Below, in pieces: positions 8,557 through 18,065 of a stretch of 20,033 bases of DNA. Origin of the DNA: Priapulus caudatus (taxonomy: Eukaryota > Priapulida > Priapulimorpha > Priapulimorphida > Priapulidae). The stretch is taken from contig NW_014577192.1 in NCBI RefSeq assembly GCF_000485595.1, forward strand, positions 289,179 through 309,211. The letters run 5' to 3'. The notes beneath the pieces were generated by a model. The model was not told where the DNA came from. It did no database searches and saw nothing but the letters and a program-made list of their open reading frames with translations. The position numbers and the translations under genes are program-made. The first letter of the stretch is position 1, and the number at the start of each line of letters is the position of its first letter.

Positions 8557-8634
<78 letters not shown>
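8552..8634. repeat. (CA)n microsatellite just upstream of the receptor start codon
   Basis: CA dinucleotides run from 8552 with one G interruption at 8561, and then uninterrupted from 8562 to 8634 (73 nt). The tract ends 30 bp before the receptor ATG, so it should lie in the 5' leader unless transcription starts inside it. Alternating purine-pyrimidine DNA of this length is prone to length variation and to Z-form structure. Confidence 0.97.
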
Positions 8635-8638
<4 letters not shown>

Positions 8639-8659
8639 TTACACACACGTGATTGCCGG

Positions 8660-8668
8660 ATGGCATGA
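8660..8668 (+). promoter_or_regulatory. Two-codon upstream ORF overlapping the receptor start
   Basis: The sequence ATGGCATGA contains ATG GCA TGA in one frame (8660-8668) and the receptor ATG at 8665-8667 in another, giving an ATGA stop-start overlap. The upstream ATG has C at -3 and G at +4. The receptor ATG has G at -3 and A at +4. A ribosome using the first ATG would terminate on top of the second, so initiation could depend on leaky scanning or local reinitiation. Confidence 0.45.
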
Positions 8669-10452
8669 CGCCGAGGCGACGACAAGCGGCCGACTGCACC
8701 GTCGTCGTCGCCGCTCGTCTGCTCGCCTACATCGCGGTGACAACGCTTGTCGGCCGTGCCGACGCCTGCCCGGACGGCTGCTACTGCATCGTACGTCGCA
8801 ACCAGCTTGTCGCCGACTGTTCGTCGGCCGGCTACGCCGACGTGCCGGAGACGCTGCCGGCGACGACGCTCGTGCTGCGCATGGACAACAACTCGCTGTC
8901 GACGCTGGGCAGCCTCACGCTGCGCACGGTCGTGCCTAACCTGCAGGAGCTGTCGCTCAGCGGCAGCGGCCTGACGTCGCTGCACGCCGACGCGCTCGTC
9001 GGTCTGCGTAACCTCGCCGTGCTCGACGTCGCCAATAACCGACTGTCGGCCGTGCCGACGGTGACGCTAGGCGGCGCTGCGCAGCTGCGTAAGCTCGATC
9101 TTTCCGGAAATCCGCTGCACGACATTGGCGACGCAGCCTTCTCGGCGTTGTCGCATCTTACTGAGCTGGATCTGAGCGCGTGCAGGCTGGAGCACGTACA
9201 CGACACGACGTTCGTCGGCCTGTCGGCGCTGCGCGTGCTCCGTCTGGCCGACAACCGGATACGTCGGCTCGACGCGGTGTGCTTCCGGCCGCTGACGTCG
9301 CTCATGCAGCTCGAGCTGAGCGGAAATCCGCTGCACTGCGACTGCGTCATGCGCGACACGTTCGCATGGGTGCGTCGCCGCTGGATCGGGCACGCTGCGT
9401 CGCCTGTCTGCGTCGCGCCCGACGCGCTGCGCGGCTCTTCGTGGGAGAACATGACGGAGGCGCGATTCGCCTGCCCGCCGACGGTGCGCGCGCGCCTGCT
9501 ACCTCCCGCCGACGACGACGACGACGCGTATGCCGCCCTGCGGGTCGAGTGCGAGTCGGTGGCGGACCCTACGGCGACGATGACGTGGCTGCACGACGGG
9601 AAACCCCTCAGCCCGCACGATCTCACCTTCTCAATCACGGCCTCGGGTTTCCTCGACCGACAGAGCGTGCTGGAGCTGCGAGGCCCGCGCAGGCGCCACG
9701 TCGGCGAGTACACGTGCGTCGCCGCCAACGCCGCCGGCAGCGTCAACGCGTCGGTGCTCGTCGACGCGGGCGTCGGTGGCGCCGCCCCGCGGCGGCCTCG
9801 CGCCTTCGCTCTGCCCGCCGGCCTCGCGGCCGTCATCATCGTCTGTTCGTTTGGCGTCGTCGTTCTCTTCGTCGTCTGTGTCGTCGGCTACCTGTTCCGT
9901 CGCCGACGCACCCTGGTCACGAAGGGTCGGCGGCGACGACAGGCGAAGAACCGCGTTAAGGTCGAGCTGTACGCCGGCAGCGCCGCCGAGCGGCACACGA
10001 AAGACACGGACGCGATCGTCATCGTCGGCGGCTCGCCGATGGTGGCGCCACGCGGCGGCGGCGGGGAGCCGGCGGGGAGGACGTGCGAGCGCGTGGGGCC
10101 AAGCACGCCCGACGTCGTGCCGTCGCACGCCGACCCCGAGTCTCCGTCGCGCGACGCGTGCGAGCAGACGACGACAGGCTTCCCCGGAATGGCTTCATCT
10201 CTCGTGCGACCCAGGTACCAGTTCGCGCCGATACAGATGCTGGACCGCGGCAGTCGCTCCTCAGCTTCCCCGCGCAGCTCGCTGGCGTCGTCACGGAGAA
10301 GCCCCGTGCTCGGCAGCGGTCACCATGACTACGAGCATATCTTCCCGCCGCTGGGCGGACTGCGGGAGACGGATCTCGACTCGCCGCGAACGCGCACGGC
10401 CGGATATCCGCCCGTCGCGCTTCCGCTGAACTGCACCGAGACGAATCTGTAA
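8665..10452 (+). CDS. LRR-Ig single-pass transmembrane receptor, Kekkon/AMIGO/LRRC24-like
   Basis: This intron-free frame encodes 595 residues. The start is the first in-frame ATG after an in-frame TGA at 8650; no splice acceptor lies between. Residues 1-34 are a signal peptide (basic MTPRRR, hydrophobic VVVAARLLAYIAV, likely cleavage after ADA). 35-65 is an LRR N-cap with CPxxCxC and C52. About 66-220 holds six or seven 24-residue LRRs (LxxLxLSxNxL pattern). 221-272 is an LRR C-cap (NPLHCDC, C249, C270). 272-368 is an I-set Ig domain with C296, W308 and the YxC motif ending at C351. 385-411 is the membrane helix, followed by RRRR and a 184-residue basic, Ser/Pro-rich tail ending ETNL, a class I PDZ ligand. 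N-glycosylation sequons lie at N75, N262 and N361. Such proteins act at the cell surface in adhesion, neurite growth or receptor modulation. The LSGNPL..I and LDLSACRL pattern favours Kekkon-like, but orthology is not proven. Codons are strongly GC-ending. A D-rich run (residues 283-287) precedes the Ig strands. Confidence 0.93.
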   Translation: MTPRRRQAADCTVVVAARLLAYIAVTTLVGRADACPDGCYCIVRRNQLVADCSSAGYADVPETLPATTLVLRMDNNSLSTLGSLTLRTVVPNLQELSLSGSGLTSLHADALVGLRNLAVLDVANNRLSAVPTVTLGGAAQLRKLDLSGNPLHDIGDAAFSALSHLTELDLSACRLEHVHDTTFVGLSALRVLRLADNRIRRLDAVCFRPLTSLMQLELSGNPLHCDCVMRDTFAWVRRRWIGHAASPVCVAPDALRGSSWENMTEARFACPPTVRARLLPPADDDDDAYAALRVECESVADPTATMTWLHDGKPLSPHDLTFSITASGFLDRQSVLELRGPRRRHVGEYTCVAANAAGSVNASVLVDAGVGGAAPRRPRAFALPAGLAAVIIVCSFGVVVLFVVCVVGYLFRRRRTLVTKGRRRRQAKNRVKVELYAGSAAERHTKDTDAIVIVGGSPMVAPRGGGGEPAGRTCERVGPSTPDVVPSHADPESPSRDACEQTTTGFPGMASSLVRPRYQFAPIQMLDRGSRSSASPRSSLASSRRSPVLGSGHHDYEHIFPPLGGLRETDLDSPRTRTAGYPPVALPLNCTETNL

Positions 10453-10682
10453 TTCAGGAAGCAGCGCGCGCTTTCCCTGCAACGCCCCCTGCCGTCTAAA
10501 TGGGTCGTCGGCCGGATTGGCGGGCAGGCGGTGGGAGGAAATGGTGGATGCGCTTTCGTCGACACGAATCGTGGTCGGGCAATATCGGCCGTGTAGCGAT
10601 GCAGCGTCGCACGCGCACGGTCATCGACACCGTTTCGCTGACAGCCGAGCAACAATACCACAGACAATATCAGCAGCGCGTG
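10453..10682 (+). other. Short 3' flank of the receptor gene
   Basis: Only 230 bp separate the TAA stop from the satellite array. I see no AATAAA or ATTAAA here, so the 3' end of the transcript either uses a variant signal, runs into the satellite, or is reached by splicing. The flank is GC-rich and otherwise featureless. Confidence 0.5.
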
Positions 10683-13600
10683 GCGGTGTCTCTTCACCAC
10701 GCGGCGTGCGGCTATCGCCTGCTAGCAGACGATCTGTAGAGCGCTGCGGTGTCTCTTCACCACGCGGCGTGCGGCTATCGCCTGCTAGCAGACGATCTGT
10801 AGAGCGCTGCGGTGTCTCTTCATACGCCGGTCGTGCGCGCTATCACTCCTAGCACACGATCTATATGAGCGCTCCCGGTGTCTCTTCCACGACGCGGCGT
10901 GACGGCTCTATCGCCTGCTAGACAGAGATCTGTAGAGCGCTGCCGGTGTCTCTTCACCACGCGGCGCTGCGGCTATCGCCTGCTAGCACTCGATCTGCTA
11001 GAGCGCTGCGGTGTCTCTTCACCACGCGGCGTGCGGCTATCGCCTGCTAGCAGACGATCTATAGAGCCTGCGGTGTCTCTTGCACGACGCGGCGTGCGGC
11101 TATCGCTGCTAGCAGACGATCTATAGAGCGCTGCGGTGTCTCTTCACACGCGGCCGTGCGGCTATCCCTGCTAGCAGACGATCTGTTAGCGCTGCCGGTG
11201 TTCTTCACACGCGGCGTGCGGCTATCACCTGCTAAGGACGATCTATAGCGCGCTGCGGTGTCTCTCAACCCGCGGCGTGCGGACTCGCCTGCTAGACAGA
11301 CGATCCTATAGAGCGCCTGCGGTGTCTCTCACCACGCCGGCGTGCGGCTATCGCCTGCTAGCAGACATCTGTAGAGCCGCTGCGTGTCTCTTCACGATCC
11401 GCGCCAGTGCGGCTATCCCCTGCTAGCAGACGATCTCGTAGAGCGCTGCGGTGTTCTTCACCGACGCGGCGCTGCGCGCTTATCGCCTGCTAGCAGACGA
11501 TCTATAGAGCGCTGCCGGTGTCTCTTCACGACGCGGCGTCGGCTATCGCCTGCTACGCAGACGATCTGTAGAGCGCTGCGGTGTCTCTTCCCACCGTGCC
11601 GTGCGGCTATCGCCTGCTAGCAGACGATCTGCTAGACGCGCGCTCGTGTCTCTTCACGACGCGGCGTGCGGCTATCGCCTGCTAGGCAGACGATCTTGTA
11701 GAGCGCTGCGGTGTCTCTTCACGACGCGGCGTGCGCTATCGCCTGCTAGCAGCACGATCTGTAGAGCGTCGCGCGGTGTCTCTTCACCACGCGGCGGGTG
11801 CGGCTATCCTGCTAGCAGACATCTGTAGCAGCGCTGCGGTGGTCTCTTCACCACGCGGCGTGCGGCTATCGCCCTGCTAGCAGACGCATCTGTAGAGCGC
11901 TGCGGTGTCTCTTCACGCACGCGGCTGCGGCTATCACCTGCTAGCAGACGATCTGTAGAGCGCTGCGGTGTCCTCTTCACACGCGGCGTGCGGCTATCGC
12001 CTGCTAGCAGACGATCTGTAGAGCGCTGCGGTGTCTCTCACCACGCGGCGTGCGGCTATCCCCTGCTAGCCAGACGATCTGTAGAGCGCTCCTCGGTGTC
12101 TCTTCACGAACGCGCGCGTGCGGCCTATCCCTGCTAGCAGACGATCGTGTAGAGCGCTGCCCGGTGTCTCTTCACGACGCGGCGTGCGCTATCCCTGCTA
12201 GCAGACGATCTGTAGGCGCTTGGCGGTGTCTCTTTCACGGACGCGGTCGTGCGGCTATCGTGCCTGTAGCGCAGCGATCTGTACAGAGGCTCGCGTGTCT
12301 CTTACTCACGCGGCGTGGCGGCTATCGCCTGCTAGCAGACTATCTGTAGAGCCTGCGAGTGCTCTCTCTCCACACGCCGGCGTGCGGCTATCGCCTGCTT
12401 AGCAGATCGATCTGTCTCAAGCGCTCGTGTCTCTTCAGCGACTCGCTCGGCGTGCGGCTATCGCTGCTAGCAGACCGATCCTATGAGAGCGCGCGTCTGC
12501 TCTCCTTCATCCGACGCGGCCGTCGGCCTTATCACCTGCCTAGCAGACGATCTGCTAGAGCGCCTTGCTCCGGTGTCTCTTCTCACGACGTCAGGCGCTG
12601 CGCTTGCTATCCACCTGCCTACGCACGATCGATCTGTCTAAGAGCGCCCTGCTCGTGTCTCTTCCACCACGCTCGAGCGCTGCGGTCTATCGCCTGCTAG
12701 CAGACCTATTATCAGAGTGCCGCTCTGCTGAGCTCTCTCTTCGAGCCGCGGCGTGCCGGCTATCATCCGCTGCTAAGCAGGACGAATCTGTAAGAGCGCC
12801 TGCCGGCGTCTCCTTTCACGACGCGGCGCTGCCGCTGTCGCCTGCCTAGTCACACGACTCTGTAGAGCGCTGCTCGTGTCTCCTTCACGACGCGGGTCGC
12901 GGCTATCGTCCTGCTAGCAGCACGATTCTGTAGAGCGCTGCGGTCGCTCTCCTTCACGACGCGGCGGTGCGGCCTATCGCCTGCTAGGCCTGACGATCTA
13001 TAAGAGCCGCTCGCGGTGTCTCTCTTCACACGGCCGTGCTCTCTAGTCAGCCACGACTTGTAAGCGCTTGCCCGGTGTCTCTCACCGACGTCCGTGCTGC
13101 GCGCCTATCTTGCCTGCTAGCAGACGATCTGTAGAGCGCCGCGGTGTCTCCTTCACGACCGCGGCGTGCGGCTATTCACCTGCTAGCGGACTATCTGTTC
13201 GCTCGCGGGTCTCTTACACGGACGACGGCGTGCCGGCTCATCTCACCTTCGCTTAGCAGACGATCTGTAGAGCGCTGCGTGTCTCGTCACGACGCTAGTA
13301 GCGGCTATCACCTGCTACGCATGACGATCTGTAGCAGCGCTGCGGTGTCTTCTCAGCGCTACCGCGGTCACCATCCCGTGCGGCTATCGCTGCTATGCAG
13401 CACGATCCTATAGAGCTCTTGCGTGTCGTATTCACCACCCGGCGTGGCGGTCTTATCACTGCGGAGCAGCACGATCTGTAGAGCGCTGCGGTCTCGGTCA
13501 CTACCCGGCGTCGCGGCTTATCACCTGCTAGTCAGACATCTGCTAGAGCGCTTCCGGCTGTCTCTTCACATCGCGCGCGCGCGGCTATCACCCTGCTCAG

Positions 13601-14399
13601 CAGCACGATCTGTGTAGAGGCGCTGCGCGTGTCTCTTCACCAACGCGCGCGCCTGCGCCTTATCACTCTGCCTAGCAGACGATCTGTAGAGCCGCTGCGT
13701 CACGCCCATGTCTTCTCTCACGACGCGAGTGCCCGCTCTCCCGCCTCACTCCCTCCCTCTTCCCTGTCGGCTATCCGCCTTGCTAGCAGACGATCTATAG
13801 AGCGCTGTCCGCGTGCTCTCTTCCCCACGCGCGCGTGCCGCATATCGCCTTCGCTAGCAGACCGATCTGTAGGGCAAGGCGCGGCCGGCTTTTCGCGCGG
13901 TGCGGCTGTCTCTCGGTCTTCTTCCCACGCGCGGGTCTGCGGGCTATCGCCTGCCTAGCGAGACGAATCTGCTAGAGCGCTGCTCCAGGTGTCTCTTCAC
14001 GCGCGGCCCTGCGGCTATCGCCTGCTAGCAGACGATCTGTAAGCGCTGCGGTGCGTCTTCACACGCGGCGTTGCGCTATCGCTGCCTAGCAGACGATCTG
14101 TTAGAGCGCTTCCGTCTTGTCTTCTTCCACACGCGGCTTTGTTTTCTATCGCCCTGCCTAGCACACTCGCCTCTGCTAGCAGTGCGTCCCTCCCCTGCGG
14201 TGTCTCTACCGACGCTGCGTGCGGCTATCGCCTGCTAGCAGACGATCTGTAGAGCGCTGCGGTGTCTCTTCACGACGCGGCGTGCGGCTATCGCCTGCTA
14301 GCAGACGATCTGTAGAGCGCTGCGGTGTCTCTTCACGACGCGGCGTGCGGCTATCGCCTGCTAGCAGACGATCTGTAGAGCGCTGCGGTGTCTCTTCAC
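10683..14399. repeat. 63-bp satellite array (about 59 copies)
   Basis: The unit starts GCGGTGTCTCTTCACGACGC, continues GGCGTGCGGCTATCGC and ends with CTGCTAGCAGACGATCTGTA plus GAGCGCT. GCGGTGTC at 10683, 10746 and 10809 gives an exact 63-bp period, and the last 180 bp (14221-14400) are again clean 63-bp copies. Between them nearly every copy carries single-base insertions or deletions, worst from 12300 to 14200. Because 63 is divisible by 3, clean stretches give 21-residue repeating frames on both strands. These carry no other coding signal. Confidence 0.96.
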
Positions 14400-14735
14400 A
14401 CAGGCACTTGGAGCGTTTCAATAAAATATCATGCTAAATAAGTACGAAAGCTGTTTACTACAAAGTCTTAATGTTTCTCTACTCTCTTTTGCCTATTATT
14501 GCCGACAATTTCCTGTAAATGCCGTAATATAGAGACGCATATATATATATGTGACAGTGTGCGGCAGCGTGCGCGCGGTGTACATGTGTGTTGCAAAGGA
14601 GCATTTGCACGGCATTTAAAGGAAATTGTCGGCAATAATAGACGAAAGAGAATAAAGAAACATTAAGACTTTGGTAGTAAATAGATTTCGTATTTATTTA
14701 GCATGATATTTTATTGAAACGCTTCAAGTGACTGT
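14400..14735. mobile_element. 336-bp MITE-like element with about 125-bp terminal inverted repeats
   Basis: The left arm (14401-14525, starting CAGGCACTTGGAGCGTTTCA) is the reverse complement of the right arm (14609-14734) with scattered mismatches. The 83-bp middle is unrelated and includes a (TA)n run and GTGCGCGCGG. The element interrupts the satellite: GTCTCTTCAC lies directly on both sides (14390-14399 and 14736-14745), a 10-bp duplication if ends are ACAG and CTGT. Long inverted repeats with 9-11 bp target duplications are typical of Mutator-like MITEs, but the array could supply the repeated flank by chance of breakpoint. It has no coding capacity. Confidence 0.75.
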
Positions 14736-14785
14736 GTCTCTTCACGACGCGGCGTGGCAGCTATTGCCTGCAAGCAGACGATAGC
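14736..14785. repeat. Terminal degenerate copy of the 63-bp satellite
   Basis: GTCTCTTCACGACGCGGCGT followed by GGCAGCTATTGCCTGCAAGC continues the satellite unit interrupted by the inserted element, with substitutions (GGCAGCTATTG for GCGGCTATCG). Similarity ends at about 14783. This is the right edge of the array. Confidence 0.85.
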
Positions 14786-15340
14786 CGACATCCGGGTCCC
14801 TCGCGCGGTTGTCACAAATGAGGTGACGTAATCGAGGGTCGCGCAAGGATACGGCGCGTGACTGATGCGCGTTCGTCGCCGAATGCGTCGTCCACCGCAC
14901 CACGTGGCGACGCCCATCGGAGAACAATGACAGTATTGTTTCGTCAAAAACGATGACGTATGCGCGCGCTCGATATGCGTTCTACAGCCGTGTACACACA
15001 CGTATACCATCTCGCTCTCTCGTGAATAAAACCCTCGTGTTTAAGCTATAGTGAACTCGCTCCGATTACTTCTTCTCTTGTGTTTACGTGTTTTCCCGAG
15101 GGTCGATATGCTACTGTATGCGCGCAGTGCATACACCTGCTCAGGTGTATGGGTATACGTTAAGAAATTCGGCTGCCATCGCCGGCAGACGTTTCGGTGC
15201 ATGCGTATTAACCCTTCAATCCCCTCGTCATGTCATCGGTTTTATGCGTTCCATCATTCGGAGTTAGATATATAGTCCCGGGACGCCTAACGAATTATGA
15301 TGTACCATCCCGGGGTTAAAGTATTCGGATATACAGCGGG
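14786..15340. other. CpG-rich non-coding segment with CRE- and E-box-like sites
   Basis: No gene is recognised. TGACGTAA (14824-14831) and TGACGTAT (14954-14961) are ATF/CREB-type sites. CCACGTGG (14900-14907) is a palindromic E-box between them. An AATAAA lies at 15025-15030. Paired CCCGGG motifs occur near 15284 and 15310. Minus-strand frames here match nothing I know. Confidence 0.35.
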
Positions 15341-15370
15341 CGTGCACGCACGCACGCACGCATGCATGCA
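15341..15370. repeat. (GCAC)n/(GCAT)n microsatellite
   Basis: CGTGCACGCACGCACGCACG is followed by CATGCATGCA, a short alternating purine-pyrimidine tetranucleotide run. Confidence 0.9.
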
Positions 15371-16584
15371 TCTATAGTGCAATTAACCCCATCGCATGTC
15401 GAGCGCGTTTACAACGCATTATAGTTCAAAGGCGTTCATACGACGCCAATGCGATAATCATGTGTCATTTTGCAATTGCTTAAAAGCTAATGATCGACAG
15501 CGTCAGGCGTGTAGCGGGCCGCCGCCGCCGTCGCCGCCGCCGCCGCCGCCGCCGGTGAAGTCACGGGTTTTAGCGACGCTGTCGGCGGCATGGCAATCAG
15601 ACGTGCTTGTAAAGCGCGGCGAGTGTGTTTTAAGCGTTGTTAATGTATTATACGATCCGTCGCTCGCATGCACGGGAGTCACGCGCATGCGCATCGCGCC
15701 CCATCCCTCCTGCCGCCGCCGCTGCCGCTGCCTGCCCGGCTGGGCCGACGTGTATGCAAAATACGTTCGTCATAATTCCCAAGTTATTCGAAACGATACA
15801 TTATGCTAATGGATCCGTTTACGGGTCTCGACGGTGCCGACGTCTGGCGGCACGAATGCAGCGAGGCGACCGCCGGCGTTCCTTCATTAATTTATTAATT
15901 AAAATTGATTAATTATTTAATCTCTCCGGCTAGTATCATACGGAATGGCTTAAGGATTCCCATCAGGATGCATGCGATTCTCGAGATTGCTGTCAAAGCT
16001 TTGTTTCATGTAAGCTATGCTAGCCGTAAATGTGCGCTCTTTCTAACGTTGGAACAACCTAATAGCTGCTATATAAATTCAATCAATAACCGCCCCCCCC
16101 CCATCACCTCACCCGAATTCGCATCGCTCGCTATTCTAACTCCACACCAACCCTAGTTAGTGTCCCCATTCTAACACTAGTTTGTTTTTGAGCTCTAACG
16201 ATAATGCACCTAGTGCCTGCGCTCTGACTAACTACGAGCTAGGTGCTATGCGAGATGGTAGGGTTGGGATAGAATGTGACAACATAAACACGGGGATTAC
16301 TGCTAGACACACCTACATGATAACCGCTATTATCCACGCAACATCGATCTCAGAACTCAGCGTCAGTCTGTCCGCATCGCTCTGCATACCCGTCGGCAGC
16401 ACCAGCAGCAGCAGACACAATGCGCGTATAGTAGAGGTAGGGCTGGCAGGGCAAACTAGCCGCAAGCATGTAGGTCGAACGTTTCCCTGATTTCGGGACA
16501 CGAAATCCTTTGTCTGCGCTCTGCTTTCGTTCAATAATTTACAGCGGATCGCTGACTCGTGGACTGTAGCTGCCAATCGCGCAG
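15371..16584. other. Unassigned DNA, including a (CCG)n run
   Basis: The stretch contains a (CCG)n run at 15518-15554 with one GTC interruption, AT-rich sequence at 15885-15925, a C10 homopolymer near 16094, and small inverted repeats such as GCACCTAG/CTAGGTGC near 16206 and 16239. Frames are short and their peptides are unremarkable. I see no gene. Confidence 0.4.
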
Positions 16585-17025
16585 CCCATATAGGTAAGGG
16601 AGTTGTGCACACTCCTACTTATATGGGTAACGCTGTTGTACAAAAACCTTCGCATATAGCTAACAGAGTTGTACCAATTCTCTCGTATATAGGTAACGGA
16701 GTTGTTTTGTACGAATTCCTGTGCATATAAGCGTTCGAATTGCAATAATCCCCTCTTATATAGGTAACGCAATTGTACATAATCCCTCGCATATAATTAA
16801 CAGAGTTGTACGAATTCCTGGCATTTAGGTGTTAGAATTGCAATAATTCCCTCGTAAATGGGTAACGCAATTGTAAAAAAAACCTTCGCACATAGGTAAG
16901 GGAGTTGTGCAAATTCTTGTGCATATAGGTATTAGAGTTGTACAAATTCCCTTGTATACTCGTAACACAATTGTACAAATTTATGTACATAATTATATAG
17001 CTAATAGAGTATTGTAAATATTCTG
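16585..17025. repeat. 33-bp minisatellite (about 13 copies)
   Basis: Copies of the type CATATAGGTAACGGAGTTGT followed by ACAAATTCCCTCG have landmarks AGGTAA/GGGTAA/AGCTAA at 16592, 16625, 16658 and 16691, an exact 33-bp period that drifts later through indels. As 33 is divisible by 3, minus-strand frames show an 11-residue repeat (YNSVTYIRR-like). Substitution load is high, so the array is old. Confidence 0.92.
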
Positions 17026-17404
17026 CTGTGTACGTCGCAGCGTGTTGTGCGTATTCCATTCTATATCTAACAGCACAGTGTATGGGCCAGCGTCGAGACA
17101 CGCGGCGCCGGGGTACAGGTCACCCGTCAGCCCAGCAGGTCTATAACACGATGCGACGGCTTTCTTCTGCCGATCATCGCGGCACGGCACGTGAAAATTA
17201 CCCCACCGATTATCGTGCGCCGACACGGACTAACTCTGTTTATCCATCGGATCCCGCGGCCGGGTACAAATATTGCCCCAGCGCGGCGCTGCGCCAACAG
17301 TGGGCGCCTTTCACGTGTCGATCGTCTTTTGTAGCGACGGGATGTTATGGCACGGTGTTACGACGTTGCAGTGTGTAGCAACCATCCGCTCCCGCGCCCA
17401 CGCG

Positions 17405-17513
17405 CTGTGCGTGCGTACGTCCGCGCGTGCGTGCACGTGTGCGTGCGTACGTCCGCGCGTGCGTGCATGTGTGCGTGCGTACGTACGCGCGTGCGTGCAT
17501 GTGTGCGTGCGTA
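17405..17513. repeat. 32-bp minisatellite, block 1 (GTGCGTGCG orientation)
   Basis: Just over three copies of a 32-bp unit containing ACGTCCGCGCGTGCGTGCAT then GTGTGCGTGCGT; the GTCCGCG landmark recurs at 17419 and 17451. The unit is nearly all alternating purine-pyrimidine. The same unit occurs in the opposite orientation at 17801-18065. Confidence 0.92.
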
Positions 17514-17629
17514 AAAGATTATTACCTATACAGCGCCGGAAAAATCGACCTATTTAGAACCCAGATTTACCTGTTTGAAAATCGAGTGTTGCTTGTACAT
17601 CCCCAAGTGAGGGCACATCCTCAACACAT

Positions 17630-18065
17630 GCATGCACGCACGCACGCACGCACGCACGTGCTCACGCATGCACGCCCACAGACAGACACGTACGCACGAA
17701 TTCTAACACGCACACACACACGCACACACACATCCACGCACGTACGCACACATGCACACACGCCACACGCTCACACATTCACACGCTCACGCGCTCACGT
17801 ACGGATGTACGCACGCACACATGCACGCACGCGCGGACGTACGCACGCACACATGCACGCACGCGCGGACGTACGCACACACACATGCACGCACGCGCCG
17901 ACGTACGCACGCACACATGCACGCACGCACATATGCACGCACGCGCGGACGCACGCACGCACACATGCACGCACGCACGGACGTACGCGCGCACGCATGC
18001 ACGCACGCGCGGACGTACGCACACACACATGCACGCACGCGCCGACGTACGCACGCACACATGCA
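17630..18065. repeat. 32-bp minisatellite, block 2 (inverted), plus flanking CA/GCAC-rich DNA
   Basis: From about 17801 to 18065, units of ATGCACGCACGCGCGGACGT followed by ACGCACGCACAC recur every 32 bp (GCGCGGAC at 17831 and 17863), the exact reverse complement of block 1. About eight copies are present, with small variants (GCGCCGACG, GCACATATG). 17630-17800 is looser (ACGC)n and (CA)n DNA. Reading frames are open in all directions because the repeat lacks stops, so they are not evidence of genes. Confidence 0.93.

Noticed and set aside
8653-8664. Receptor translation start at the TTG at 8653
   Set aside because: An animal mRNA is expected to use the ATG at 8665, which is followed directly by a normal signal peptide. 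The in-frame TGA at 8650 bounds any longer form.
8832-9839. 335-codon open frame on the minus strand opposite the receptor
   Set aside because: It is the shadow of a GC-rich coding exon. The plus strand carries clear LRR, Ig and membrane features in order; the minus peptide is low-complexity Ser/Arg/Ala with no domain.
10683-14399. Repeated 21-residue peptides encoded by the satellite on both strands
   Set aside because: The unit length is divisible by 3, which keeps any stop-free frame open. Frames break at each indel, there is no signal of a real start, and both strands are open alike.
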